Source: Leptasterias polaris (lineage: Eukaryota > Echinodermata > Asteroidea > Forcipulatida > Asteriidae). Taken from it: a stretch of 64,000 nucleotides of DNA. Position numbers and translations under genes: made by a program. Below are positions 1 through 12,369 of this stretch, one piece after another. The stretch covers positions 2,998,501 to 3,062,500 of the forward strand of contig JAZGTN010000003.1 of NCBI GenBank assembly GCA_037783415.1, in the 5' to 3' direction. The notes beneath the pieces are model-generated. The model was not told the DNA's origin, ran no database searches, and saw nothing but the letters and a program-made list of their open reading frames with translations. Numbering within the stretch: position 1 is the stretch's first letter; every line of letters starts with the position of its first letter.

Positions 1-770
1 CTAGGCCCTAGTTTGTGAAAATAATTTTATTTATTCCATTCAAAGTTACAACACAATTTTCACTAACATCGATTAAAATTACCGTGGCTGATCATTATCA
101 TAGTGCTAAATATTATAAAAAGGTAAATGTTCTTAAAAGCAAACATCCTTACCTAATTATTCAGAAAAAAGTGTACAACGAACTAGCTCATCGTGAGGAC
201 ACATGTGTTTGATGTGTACGGAAGTTGCGAAACAACTGCAGGGTGTATCTTGGACGTATAACAACACTAGTCCAACGGAGGACGATATACTTAACTTGTC
301 ACCAGACTAGTCAAATTAGACTTGGACAAGTCCAACAGCTTTACCAAGAGAGGGCGCACTGATAATATCAAGGACTGATGTTTTTGTTTTTTTCGGGTTT
401 TTTTTCTCCAGGAATGATTTTGCAAAAAGTAGGTTATAATAACTTCGGGATGTACAGGTGATTTGTCTGGCGTGCATTCTTCCCCTCGCCATCCCATGGC
501 TTACACTGGATCTTGGAGAAAAAATGCTAATCCGAACATTGACCCGAACTCTATGACCAACCAGGGCCTACCAGAGCAAGATATGCGAGATAGAAACTTG
601 TATTGTTTTTTTGTTTGTTTTGCTTTTGACACTTAAAACGGAACGTATACCCTTTTTCTTTCTTTTTTAAACTGTTCGATCATTCCAACCCTTTATAAAA
701 TAAAACTAACCTCTGAACATTTCATTTCAAAAGTTCGCTTTTTTGAGATATTGCCGAAAATCCGGAGCAG

Positions 771-1303
771 TTAAGTCCACGCAGTAAGAATAATCCGTAA
801 TTGGAATACAGAATCTGAGAAACATATCACATTTTCCAAGGAACCGATTCTCTCCAAAGAAGGGTTTACCCCCTTAAAGGCACTGAACACGTTTTGTAAT
901 TATCAAAGACCAGTATTGTCACTCGGTGTATCCCAACATATGCATAAAATAACAAACCTGTGAAAATTTGGGCTGAATCGGTCATCGAAGTTGCAAGAAA
1001 ATAAAGAAAGAAAAAACACCCTTGTTGCACAATTTTGTGTGCTTTCAGATGCTAATAAAAGGCTTCATACATGAAGTCTTTTATTATTTTAGTGAGAAGT
1101 TACCTCTTTCTCAAAAACTACGTTACTTCAGAGGGAGTGGTTTCTCACAATGTTTTATACTATCAACAGCTCTCCGTTGCTGGTTACCAAGTAAGTTTTT
1201 ATGCTAATATATATTTTGAGTAATTACCAAACGTGTTCAGTGTCTTTAAGTCCACGCAGTAAGAATAATCCGTAATTGGAATACAGAATCTGAGAAACAT
1301 ATC
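771..1303. repeat. TTAAAGG-type MITE between 58-bp direct repeats
   Basis: A 376-bp element (874-1249) has inverted ends TTAAAGGCACTGAACACG and TTAAAGACACTGAACACG (read inward), ending in TTAA. Its interior shares a block (about 935-985, AACAAACCTGTGAAA) with the MITE at 41305-41661. Identical 58-bp direct repeats, both beginning TTAAGTCCACGC, lie at 771-828 and 1246-1303. A decayed relative is at about 52505-52810. 1320-1480 looks like the end of another old relative. Confidence 0.75.
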
Positions 1304-3144
1304 TGACAGTAACGTTTTTCAAATTCAAAGTTTTGGGGATAAAAACATTAATCTTTTTCCATAACCACACTTCGAAGTGAAATGATTCTCAGAATGCTTT
1401 ATATACGAAAGCTGTTGCAACTTCTAGCCAATTAGTAAGTTTTGTGTTGCCTTTACCAAACGTATACTTTACGCTTCCATTTAATTTATCGATGAGCAAA
1501 TATACAGCTCTTCTTTTTTTCACACTTGATTAGGGACCTTTACGTCGAAATCACTCCCGGAAAAATCAATCCGGGGTTCACAGAATTCATATTACTATAA
1601 TGTAACCGGATGTTGAAGTTTGACTTTTATTATCAAAATAGTCAATGGTACTATCAATGGCCTTGCATTTTGTTTGGAGTGACTCAGTAAACTCAAAACA
1701 ACAACAATTAGACCACACTGGCCGAAGCTCAACAAGTCCGACATGACGACTATAGTCTTTATAGCCTTACTAAAGTATACGGTATATGAGTTTGTACAAA
1801 GTAATTTTTGAAGATTTAGATGACGCAGAGAGGGCGTGGTCGAAATGGGGGACGGTTACCGTTTATAATATTCTATTTATCTCTTGTTTATTAACTGTTC
1901 ATAATTGAAGTTATCTCTTGCAATTTCTTGTTAATGTTTGTTAAACAAAAAGAACGCATCATGATAACATTATACATGGATATGTAATAGGTAAATGTGC
2001 TTCCCGCTGCACCGTTTTATTTACAAAACAAAAAGTTCCATTCAGGTGTGATAGAGGGCTCTGAATGATCGGAAGAAATAAAAACTAACATTGTTCTGAG
2101 AAATTCTTTCACTATAGTGCATGAGAAAATTGACCCCGGTTTCCGTTTTATAAAGGTTGCGGCCATAATTCGAGGTTAGCAAATTAGGGTTACGTGCAAG
2201 AAAACCTGGAGAAACTTGTTTTGATGCGACCACCTGTATTACATTGTAAATTTGTGTTTTCATGGGAAATGTTCACTGTCACAGTGTCAAGCTAAGTGAC
2301 AATAATCGTATGTTACCATAAGACGGACACAAATAATATCCACTTGACACAGATGTAAATTCAAACTGAATTCTTAATAAACAATTGGGTGGTATTTACA
2401 ATATTTACAAATAATCAGAATTGAAATTAATATGGTGGCTTCCTTAATTTGGGTTGGGGTTGTAACTCCAACACTAACAGAGGAACTTCTGGTGAATAAT
2501 TTAGCTTAAATAAAATATATTTAGTAAGTGTTCTTCAATAAACTTTCGTTAGATTCCGTAGGTTTCTTCCTTTGAATTACATCAGACACTACTGACAGTC
2601 ACTTTCTATTGACCGTGAACTGGCGTACATAACTTACAATAGAATAGAATAGTGCGCTGTTTCTTACGATTGTATGAATTTCTCAAGCCTTCAGGCAAAC
2701 GTACACTAAATAAACATTCCTATGCTGAAATGCTGCCGGTTTGGCTTCAAGCGTTAAGTCGCAATAATTTAAATCAAGTAATTATTTTGTATACTACATT
2801 ATGTCGTTCAACCTTCCCCGGAGGACCTCCGTCTTGAGAGTGAACCTCGTCCAACGAGTGACAAATGTCCCTGTCCCTGCCGTGGTCGTCTCTACGATCC
2901 GGTCAGAATTTGGCACTGAGGGGGTCTTCTTCGTATCCAGGGGTAAAGGGTCATCTATAAATGAAATTTACCATATCATCTAATACAAGGTTTCTCAAAA
3001 CCAATGCACATCAATCAAATACATCGTTATTGATAAACAATTTCGTTTCAACTTCATAAAATTTCGTTGGCGTTTCCATCACATCTGAACATTTAGGTTC
3101 TTGAGGGAGTTATCCCTATCACTGTAACAATAAGTAAAATGAAC

Positions 3145-3251
3145 CAGGGGTCGATTTCACAAAACTCTTCCTAGCTTAGGACTAGTCCTATCTCTTAGCA
3201 TTGCCTAGGACTAGTCCTAAGTTAGGAAGAGTTTTGTGAAATCGACCCCTG
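3145..3251. repeat. 107-bp fold-back MITE
   Basis: Near-perfect palindrome: CAGGGGTCGATTTCACAAAA at the left end and its complement at the right, with TTAGGACTAGTCCTA inside each arm. No coding capacity. The compact hairpin form is typical of short non-autonomous DNA transposons. Confidence 0.8.
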
Positions 3252-4188
3252 ATCATCTAACAGTTGAGTTATCAATTATAAACAGCGATAACTAATTTCG
3301 CAACTATACTTCGTACAACTCCAGACGTTTCCATTACTTCTGAGCATTTAGCATTTTGAGGGATTTGTCCCTAACATTCTACAGCATACATTTTATCAAA
3401 CTATTTTTAGTTTTAACTTTCGTAAAACATGATAAACTAACGGTAATTGGAGGGGAGATTGGCCTCAGGCTGCCGTTGCCGTAGAGATTGGTCAACATCT
3501 GACGTGGTTTCACTATAAGTGGCTCTCGGCCGTAACTTTGGTTGGCTGGCCCAATACCTATACGGTGGCTGTATCCACTCGCCTGTTGGGTATGGTTGGC
3601 AACCTACACTTCAGTTCGATCCTTAATCGAACTCACAAGGCACGTCCTCTCTCTCTCAAACTCACATTGCTTTTACATTCACAACTTATTTCCACACTCC
3701 ACATTAACTCTGTTTTACTCAAATATGTGCCATGAATAAACACAAAAGCCTAAGCCTAAAAAGGTTACGAATTACCATGACCAAAGTAATGGGTGGCGCG
3801 CGAGTAATGCATAACTGAAAGTGGGTTAAACGGGGCGTTTCATGCGCACTCGAATCTGGAGACATAGAAAGGAAATTGCGGGATCTCGCGAAAGAATATG
3901 TGAACTATTTTCAAACCGCCGGTTTGCGGAATTTAAAATATGTCAGATCAAAAGAAAAAGAACATCTGATGAATTTTAAGGAATACCAATGAATTGACTC
4001 TGACATTCACCTTTTTCATCTTAGACCTATGTAGAAAATCAAAGTTGCACATCGTCACTCTCCTTCAAGCTGCGGAACTGTCAGTACTACAAAAACTCCT
4101 TTGTGATGAGAAACAATAAACAACCTTTTGTCTTGAAAGAAAATTGGGATCATTCCCCTGACCTTTACCTCACGCCGAGCTCTAGTGT

Positions 4189-4356
4189 CAATACACCGAT
4201 CCATTAAGCCACGCCCATTTCTCATTGACCAATCACAACCGCGAAATCTGATCACCATTTGAGCCGTTTGGTGATCTTTGCACTAATGGTGATCGGGTTT
4301 CGCGGCTGTGATTGGTCAACTCGTAAGGAGGAGGGGCTTAATGGATCGATCTATTG
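4189..4356. mobile_element. 168-bp fold-back MITE, copy 1
   Basis: The ends are inverted (CAATACACCGATCCATTAAG at left; the right end reads inward as CAATAGATCGATCCATTAAG), and the inner arms ATTGACCAATCACAACCGCG and its complement pair. A copy of the same length and nearly the same sequence is at 57600-57767. It lies about 100 bp upstream of the MIF TATA box and brings two CCAAT-type sequences with it. Confidence 0.88.
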
Positions 4357-4398
4357 GACCCGGATACGGCCGACTCATTGTCTAGCCGGTTAAGTGTT

Positions 4399-4416
4399 GG
4401 GGGGGGGGGGGGGGGG
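4399..4416 (+). repeat. 18-base G run upstream of the MIF promoter
   Basis: Uninterrupted G run 36 bp before the TATA box. Runs like this can form a G-quadruplex. Similar runs occur at 25805-25823, 25993-26016, 55139-55189 and 55425-55446, and C runs at about 5638-5653, 26143-26153 and 43119-43136. Confidence 0.9.
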
Positions 4417-4451
4417 CAGGTACCCTGTACACATTGATTTGGACGTGGAGA

Positions 4452-4459
4452 TATAAAAG
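4452..4459 (+). promoter_or_regulatory. TATA box of the MIF-family gene
   Basis: TATAAAAG lies about 420 bp before the MIF-family start codon. It is followed by a short stretch (about 4480-4533) that ends in CAG and a good splice donor GTGAGA at 4534, so the leader is probably split. A matching acceptor (pyrimidine tract then AACAG, ending 4847) lies 26 bp before the ATG. An 18-G run (4399-4416) and a fold-back MITE (4189-4356) sit just upstream. The box and splice signals are seen; the transcription start is inferred. Confidence 0.7.
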
Positions 4460-4873
4460 GGCTCGAGGTTTCCCGTAAGACCTCACCAGTCACCAGCAGC
4501 CACTAACTATACACATCCTCTTTATTCCAGCAGGTGAGAATGGTATACCGGGCTTTTTAAAATAAAATTTACCTATTTCAGTATCTATAACCTGTGACAG
4601 AAAATTGTTATTTTGAAAATGTTTAACTAAACTTTTGTATGCAGCCCAGGCAATATTATAATCATTTTATTTGAGGAATTATATCTTCCTGTTCCAATTA
4701 ATCTATATTACAGACAACGCCTTTTCGTTGATACGGTTTCTCCTAAGAAATTGTTTGGTAATTCAGTAGGCCTAAAGAATGGTGAATCTGATTTTGTAAT
4801 TGTTTAAAATTGTATTTTGACGATTTGAATTTTACCTTCCTGAACAGAACCGATCAAAACAAGAATCGTCACC

Positions 4874-6734
4874 ATGCCTATGTGCCAGCTCAGCACCAAT
4901 CTCCCAAGGGCCGAAGTGGATGAGGCTTTTGCCAAGGAACTGTCTGGATTCATCGCCAAGACAATCGACAAAGAGGAAAAGGTCAGTTGGAAATCTTGTG
5001 TTAAGATTGGAAGGCAAAATAGGGGGTTATTTCTATGTAATTTCATGATCATAATCTAGCTAAAAAAACCTTATTTTAAACACTGATAATTTAGGCATAT
5101 TGTATTTCTTTTGTATTATACTTGTAAATACATTTAGGGACACAACTGGGTTGAAAGACCTCGAGACAAAATTGAATATTCATGAGTAATGGTTACCTTC
5201 CGCACGTGATCCCACACCTCCAGCTAGATACTCCTTCATTGTCATTGGTTGAAAGACATGAAAAGTACAAAAATACTAAAGTTATTGTAAGACAACTGCA
5301 GGCATTTCCTAGTGATACCAATCTTTGTCACATGCAAATGCATTTAATTAGCAATGACGGGGGGTTTGAGTTTTTGGGGTTTTTTTTATATTTTTTTTTT
5401 TTTTACTTTCTATAATATCAAAAAGGGCTCAGAATATTTGGTCTTTCCGCTCTCGCGGGTTTAGTTGTAACATTTTGTGAGTGAAAATCGAGATGGATGC
5501 GCAATGTTCAAATACGCGCGTGTGCAGTCTTGTGAAACGAGATTGTTTTTTCTGTGGGGTTTGTCTGTGTGAGTTCTTAAAAGGGGCCGTGTCGTTATGA
5601 TCAAAGCAGGCCTTTAGCTGTACATTCAATTACTATGCCCCCCCCCCCCCCCAAGTTACAGTTATAGACATGAATGGAGAGGGAGGGGTGCAGTGACTTG
5701 GTGATTTATTATTCCATTTACAGCCACAATAACGGGCCTGCTTTGATCATGGCGACACAGCCCCTTTAATTGTGGTATTGACTTTTATTCCTTTTATTTG
5801 TATATTACTTCACAGTCGGTGACACTGCAGATCAACCCGGATCAAATCATGGTAAGATCCGGGTCCCAGGACCCGATGCTTCATATGACCGTTCACGCGT
5901 TCACACCAAACTATTTCACCGACGAGATCAAAGAAATATTGGTGACGTCACTGACGCGTTTCTTTTCCGAGAAACTGCTGATCACCGACCATGGAAGGTA
6001 AATGTTTTTTCGCTGATCGGGCAATTTTTTTATTTATTTATTTTTTCAGACAGTGAATCTTAAAACATGAACAATGGACTTACCGTAATAAAGTGATGAA
6101 ACCTTTAATTTTGCTTCTTTCTTTCAATTCAAAACAAACTAGATTGAAAACAAATTTTTTTCGGTAATGTCTGTGAGTACAGAGATTACCTCAGACCATT
6201 ATGGCAAGCCAATGACATGTAAAAAAACATCTATGATACATGTTCGTTGAGATAATTTCAATCAATAATAACATTCTCAAATATTTTGTTTAGTTAGAGT
6301 GTAGATTAATGATTAGCAGTCAGAGAATCTTAGCCTTCGGTCGAGGCGCACGTTGTACCCAGGATGGCGTATCACACACATTCAAGTAGTCAAATAGAAT
6401 CTATTAAATCAAAAGAAGCGCCAGACAACCTTGAACATAAAGACTAAACACCTCTTCTCTGGAAAATAATCCGTTTTAAGAAAGATCCAAATAGGTTTGA
6501 CAAAGAAAGCACGAGTAATTTATTTTTCCATCTCCGTTTTGTAACATTTTATTTGTTGTAATTTCTTGTAAAATGTGTATTTAGTTGTTACTAATTATTT
6601 TGCAACTATTTTAAAAACACAAAAACGAACTATTGTTTGTGTTTATTTTTTCCACCTATAGAATAATCCTGTCCTTCTACCAGATCGAGGCATCACATGT
6701 CGGGATATTCGGGAAACTTGCCAGCCAGAAATAA
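4874..6734 (+). CDS. MIF/D-dopachrome tautomerase family protein
   Basis: Three coding exons: 4874-4981, 5816-5997 and 6662-6734 (TAA at 6732-6734), intron phases 0 and 2, giving 120 residues. MIF-family proteins are about 115-120 residues, act as phenylpyruvate/dopachrome tautomerases and can be secreted cytokines. The N-terminus is MPMCQLSTNLPRAEV, so the catalytic Pro is exposed once Met is removed, and Lys33 matches the conserved active-site Lys. The middle block INPDQIMVRSGSQDP and the end block with HVGIFGKLA fit MIF strands. The first exon ends after codon 36, which as I recall is also where the human MIF intron lies. The CxxC motif of vertebrate MIF is absent (PMLHM at that place), so thiol-oxidoreductase activity is unlikely. 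There is no signal peptide, as usual for the family. Whether it is closer to MIF or DDT is not resolved. AATAAA-like signals lie near 6885 and 6912. Confidence 0.94.
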
Positions 6735-7969
6735 AGACACGACGCCCAGCAACGACGCAATGCAATGCCCAATTCTAGTTTTCCTGCTTAATGTAAAAAT
6801 GGTTTACTTTATTTTTTTGTTATTCGATAATGAGACCTGAGAGCAAAATTAATAGAGCTGCAACTGACTGAAGGATATGTCAAAATAAAACCGGTGATAA
6901 CTAAAGCCATCAATAAATAGTAAAACTAAACCACTCAGTTCATCGCTTCCAAAGACATACATTTTAAGCCCCAACAAGTTTCACCGAGAAGCTTTATTAT
7001 GCAATGAGGTTTTGGCAAATCTTTCATGGCTTTTTTTAAAAGCTTATTATTATTATTATGATTTTATCTATTGTTTGTTTAAGCCGCTCTTGTCTAGTTT
7101 TTAATTTCGGCTTATTGATCCTCATGACTGCATGCAATTTATCGTGATAGAAAGTTTAGAGTGGATTTTGTGTCTTCTTAGAAAATAAAAGAACTTAACA
7201 TTCCTTTCCCATACTTTATTTCTTTTGCCCTTTTGTTACTAATTTACAGACACAACTAGCGATATTTCCTCACAGGAATTCAGTTTGACGCTGTGTTATA
7301 ACATCACATCCGGCATTTTGCAATAGTTTGTATTCTTTTATGCGCCCCAGTTGGATCGTTGAATACAGCCATCAGAAAAAAATCTGCCGAAGGCTATGGA
7401 ACACTAGTTGAAGAGTTCAAATTTGATCTTGTTTCATTGTGTCTTCACGACTGAAATCTTCAATAGTATGGAACCAACCCAACTGTCAAGTTTATTTTGT
7501 TTATGGAACACAGCACTAGTATTGCATTCTGGCCACTGGTTCATTTGATATGATTTTCGAGAAAGTAAATAATTATAGCCGAACAGCTTGGAAGTAATTA
7601 ATGCTTTAGTATTATTTTTCTTTTGAATGACTGCATTATTTGCTAATTGCAATCGCTGTGCAATTAAACATTTAGTTAAAAAGAGGAAAATATACTAGGC
7701 CTAATATTAAAGAATATTCATTTATATAAAATTAAGTTGTAGTTTGCTTTATTTTTATTATTTATGTTGAGTCCAGTTACACCCAGATATGTGACACCCT
7801 TTAAATGTGCTTTGTTTCCTTGCCCTGCAGGAAACATTTTCCAATTGACCCTCCAAAAAGTTCGTACCAAGACCTTTAAACAATTGGACACTGCCCAGTG
7901 TTATTGTTTTACGACATATGCATAAGCTATGTTTGAATTGTGAAACCCATTCACCCATTAAGAAAGCAC

Positions 7970-8980
7970 CCTCTAACAGTTTCCACCATGACCATCTTTA
8001 TACCATGTAAGTTATGTGCAAATCTGTGCACATTTATATTTTCAATCTTACCAATGTTGTACACACCCTTTAACAAAAGGGTTTGACCCGAGGCTGGCAT
8101 GTTTGGCTGTAGACTTGTAAAGTCGTTAATGTTTGTCGCGGTGGTGTTGTAGCGTAATAAAGAATGCTCTAGATCTCGCGCAGAGCAGCCCTCTCACGGG
8201 ATATTGCGAGAGAGCCGTTCCGCTATCACCGCGACAGACATTTAACGACTTGTCCACAAGTCTACAGCCAAACATGCCAGAAAACTCGGGTACAACCATG
8301 GAGGTAGGAATAGATTCCTACCTCCATGGTACAACATTGAAAATATATGTGCACAGATTTGCACATAACTTACATGGTATAAAGATGGTCATGGTGGAAA
8401 ACTTCCCTTCAAATAGTTTTGCTTGAAATGCCATAGTTTTTAGGAAATTAGTAAAACAAGTCTTTATTCCTGCAGGATAAAACATATAATGGGTTTTTCC
8501 ACTGTTTTCTCATGACTCCGAAGACCGATTGAGCTTAAACTTTCACAGGTTTGTTATTTCATGTATATGTTAGGTCATATCAAGTGTGGATACTGGTCTG
8601 TGACAAAAAATACCATTGTTGTACACACCCTTTAAAGGGTGTGTACAACATTGGTAAGAATGAAAATATAAAAGCTCACAGATTTGCACATAACTTACAT
8701 GGTATAAAGATGGTCATGGTAGAAAACTTCCCTTGAAATAGTTTTGCTTGAAATGCCATAGTTTTTAGGAAATGAGTAAAACAATTAGTCTTTTTCCTGC
8801 AGGATAAATTCTGATGTTTGAAAAAAAGTAAAAACACATAAGGTTTTTTTTCACTGTTTTCTCATGACCCCGAAGACCGATTTAGCTTAAACTTTCACAG
8901 GTTTGTTATTTCATATGTTGGGTCACATCAAGTTTGGATTCAGGTCTTTGGCAATTACCAATGTTGTACACACCCTTTAA
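7970..8980. mobile_element. Nested cluster of TTAAAGGGTG-type MITEs
   Basis: Three copies of the family best seen at 41305-41661. Copy 1 is a right-end fragment (about 7970-8075). Copy 2 (about 8331-8635) and copy 3 (8632-8980) lie in the opposite orientation and meet tail to head at TTTAAAGGG. Ends read TTAAAGGGTGTGTACAACAT inward. A different fold-back element (8086-8291) and a 36-bp palindrome (8295-8330) sit between copies 1 and 2. Confidence 0.8.
8086..8291. mobile_element. Fold-back element with about 55-bp arms
   Basis: Arms at about 8094-8150 and 8222-8280 pair (CTGGCATGTTTGGCTGTAGA, then AAGTCGTTAA, then GTCGCGGTG). The outer edges are ACCCGAG and CTCGGGT. A relative with the same AAGTCGTTAA arms and a CTCGCGCAGAGCAGC core is at about 53016-53170, so this is a dispersed family. 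Confidence 0.75.
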
Positions 8981-11900
8981 GGACAAATGCTGGGTTATTT
9001 TATGTGATTATAAAGACCTAATTGTCACACAGGGCAATTTCTTCAGGCAACTTGGAGGCAACCAATTGCACTACTGCACGCAGATGGAACACTTCTGCAG
9101 CAGAATTGGCATTCTCTTAGCTGTAACTCTCTATCCCCAGGAAAGTAATGAGAAAACTGAAATGTTAATAAATTTTATTATTGGAGATTCAGCCTGGAGC
9201 TGGTTGCCAGTAAATTGACATGTGTTCGTGGTTTTTAGTCCACCTGATAGCCAATAGATTATTGCCTGAAATAGGACCCTCTTGTGGATTAACCTCTGGT
9301 TAGGGCGTGTGATAGCTAATCTTCGGGTGAGTTTTGCGTGGCTGATGCAGAGTAACCGCGATCTCAGACTTGAAATCAAGTCTACGTGTGACCTGGCCTT
9401 TTACACAATAAAATTTCACATTTGCAGAGCCAGCTCAATACCTGTATTTGTTATCAATTCAAGAGAATTTGATGAAATGAACAAGAATGACATGTTAAGT
9501 CTGGGCGTACAGTTCTGAATCCAATTGGAGATTGGGGATCTTAGCGTTGAGGAAAGACCAAGAAAAATACACATAACATGTAAATTGGATAGCATTGGTT
9601 GCTTGTAAAGAATTTATTGAAATTATCTTTTAAATATACAAGTATGAAGCAGAAGGAAACATTCCATTCAAATCTACAGGTATATATTTATTGCATCGAG
9701 CTTCTACCACGCCAACAATTTTAATTAGAAAGATCATTTGGAAGAATATACCATGCCATCTTGTGTTAATACAGAAATGAAATTGAAGCTGCTGAGGTTT
9801 GTGCAACCAGTATCGAAATATCTTGATTTGCATTTGCCCAGGTCGTCAGGGACCAATCTCAAAGAACCACAAGGCAAACAAAAATTGCTTACGAGAGTTG
9901 ACTTGTTAAGCAGTAATAAAACGGAAACCATTCTCCAGTAATGATAATCAAACTTTACTTATTACCTGTAAACATCCAATGTGCTTAGCTATCTTATTAG
10001 CAGCTCTATCAAATTGGGCCATTGGACCATCTATTTCAAGTTGCATAGAGTACAATCAGCTAATCATCATTTACTTCCTACTGCACACAAAGCACAAAAC
10101 ATTTCTGCTTACTGGAAAGAGGTTACAAGCCAAAATATCATTCTGGTTTTCGGCACATTTTTTACTGAGCAGAAAATTGTTAAGCAAAGTGTTGAGCTTA
10201 AGCAGCTCAATGAAATTGGGCCCAGGGTATGCTTATCAAAACATTGTGATAAACACCCACTGTCCGACCAACCTCACTAGATTGAACGTCTGCCATGCAA
10301 CGGTTCAAATCATACAATAACTGGTGAAAATTCAACTGCAACAACTTCTGAATTGTTCGCTACACTCTGACGAAACTAGATCAAACTTCTGGCAATATTT
10401 ATACATGATCACAACGAAATTAATATTCTTTTTAATTGGCAGTTCATTTACCCGTCAGTGATTGAAAGAATCTGTGGTTCCATAAAGTGAATCCTCAAAA
10501 TGCAATTCTGAGTCCATGACTGTTCTAAGATTGTTTGAAATAAATTTGATTAACGCCTTAGAGGTGTACGATGTATCTCACAATATCATGAACATATTCT
10601 TGTATCCTCAAAAATCAAATTATCGATCAACATTGATTTAAAGAAGTTTTGAGATCAATTTGTTCCCTTAAACAAAAACATGTCAACAAAACTGAGTTGC
10701 AAATAGTTACATAACGACCTGGTAAAATGTGTGCAAAAAGAAAGTTATATTTTCTGTTACTTATAGAGTTGCTTCAGATTTTTGTTTTGGTTAGTTTTTG
10801 TTTTCTTTGTTCAATTTTTTTTTTTTAAATGACCCCCCACTCAAATTCCCTTGTGGCTTATTACTCAATATTAAGAAGACAAAACATACATGGACTGTGA
10901 GATATTTTAACATTGCATACCCTGAAGTCATCCAACATACTTTGTAAGACTAGCCCAATCCTTCACATCCCACTTTTGCTCTTTTTAGTAAAAAATAAAA
11001 TAAAACATTTACATAAACTCCCCCTGAAAGAAAATCTACCTAATATACTTCCAGAGACCTCTATTTTTGCTGAAAAATGTTTTCTTGTTACGTTAATTAT
11101 CAGTGCTTTTGCCAATATTTCCTTCAACTAAATCCAAACACTTAAAAGGTCAAAATTTATAGTTTCTTTTAATAAACTTTTCTCATACCAAAAATTAAAA
11201 TATCCATCTTCCAACTCCAGTAGAAATACACAATTTCAGCTTAGAGATCTATACAAAATTTTATACATTTCTATAATAAATTGTTTATTAGTACTTTCTA
11301 CCTGCATAATAATGGATGACACTACAAGTTTAACTGACATCCCAACATTGAAGTTTAAATATTTATTACTGATTTTGATGACATCCAACATACCAAAGGC
11401 TTTCCGTTCGGTATGCAGGATGGGCTTCCATATTTTCCCACCTCCAATAGGGTCTCGACTTTACCTTATAATATTTAGTCCAACCAGGCAAAATATTTGG
11501 CCCTTACAAAAAGAAAAAGAGAAAACCTGAATGGATAACAAGGTGGCTCATCTTCTGTAATGTAATCGCAAAAATACCATGCCGGATTGTAGAGCTTCTG
11601 CTATTGGTCAAACAGCTTCTCATAGACGGGCCCCATCCAATGTTTCTGCATGTTAGATAATGTTCAATGCCCGTACAGAAAGCCCATAGGATACAGTATA
11701 TAAAGGATAAATCATTAGCACCTATTGTACACATATAATATAGCTCCATTGCAGATTATTAGCCATTTATCGTTACTAACACAACACAGCAGTCTTAACT
11801 GTAGGGTCAGCTACTTGTACAACACACGTTTTGAATGTAATCCTTTTACAAACAGATCCTGTAGTCACGCGTAACGACACATGTACAACAAAACTAATGT

Positions 11901-12369
11901 TCTCCATTTTGCCATTTCCTCTCATTTTCTTGAAGTTTTTGTCAGATCATCATAATTTTCATCTTGCTGCAAGATATCAATGACTTGACAAAATCTATTA
12001 AATATTCCTGACACCAGTTTTAAAACTATTGCCACAGAGGAATTGTTTCCTTTGGGGAGGGGTGTGGATTGGGATATTACTCTTTGGGGAGGGGTGTGGA
12101 TTGGGGTATTACTCTAAGCACATCAGGCTCACCTCAAATAAGTAAATCCAGGAGAAACATCTAGTTGTAAAACAGCATGCTATGACACTCGCTACATCAG
12201 TCATATTTGGCCGACACACTCCAGGGGTCAGTAGACTTAACCCATTTTTTTTAACATAACCGTAAACATCTCATTAGAATAACAGAGCAGATTGATGGAC
12301 TATCACAAACTAAAACATGTTTTGATTGATTGAAGACTTTTGTTGATGCTCACCATGTGAGGGCGCTGT

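Larger units (their letters stand above)
1..4188. other. Left flank without a supported gene
   Basis: AT-rich sequence in which I can support no exon. It contains the MITE complex at 771-1303 and a fold-back at 3145-3251. Two stretches of more balanced composition (about 2800-2960, and 3480-3740 ending in AATAAAC) read like decayed 3' ends of retroelements, but their short open frames match nothing I recognise. Confidence 0.5.
6735..12369. other. Intergenic region between the MIF-family and aldolase genes
   Basis: No exon supported. It holds the MIF 3' UTR (likely to about 6920), the nested MITE cluster at 7970-8980, the right end of a GGGCCCAATTTCAT-type repeat near 10081-10231, and a twice-repeated 33-bp unit at about 12050-12114 (GGGGAGGGGTGTGGATTGGG). 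Sequence near 9600-12369 could include a long aldolase 3' UTR. Confidence 0.6.
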
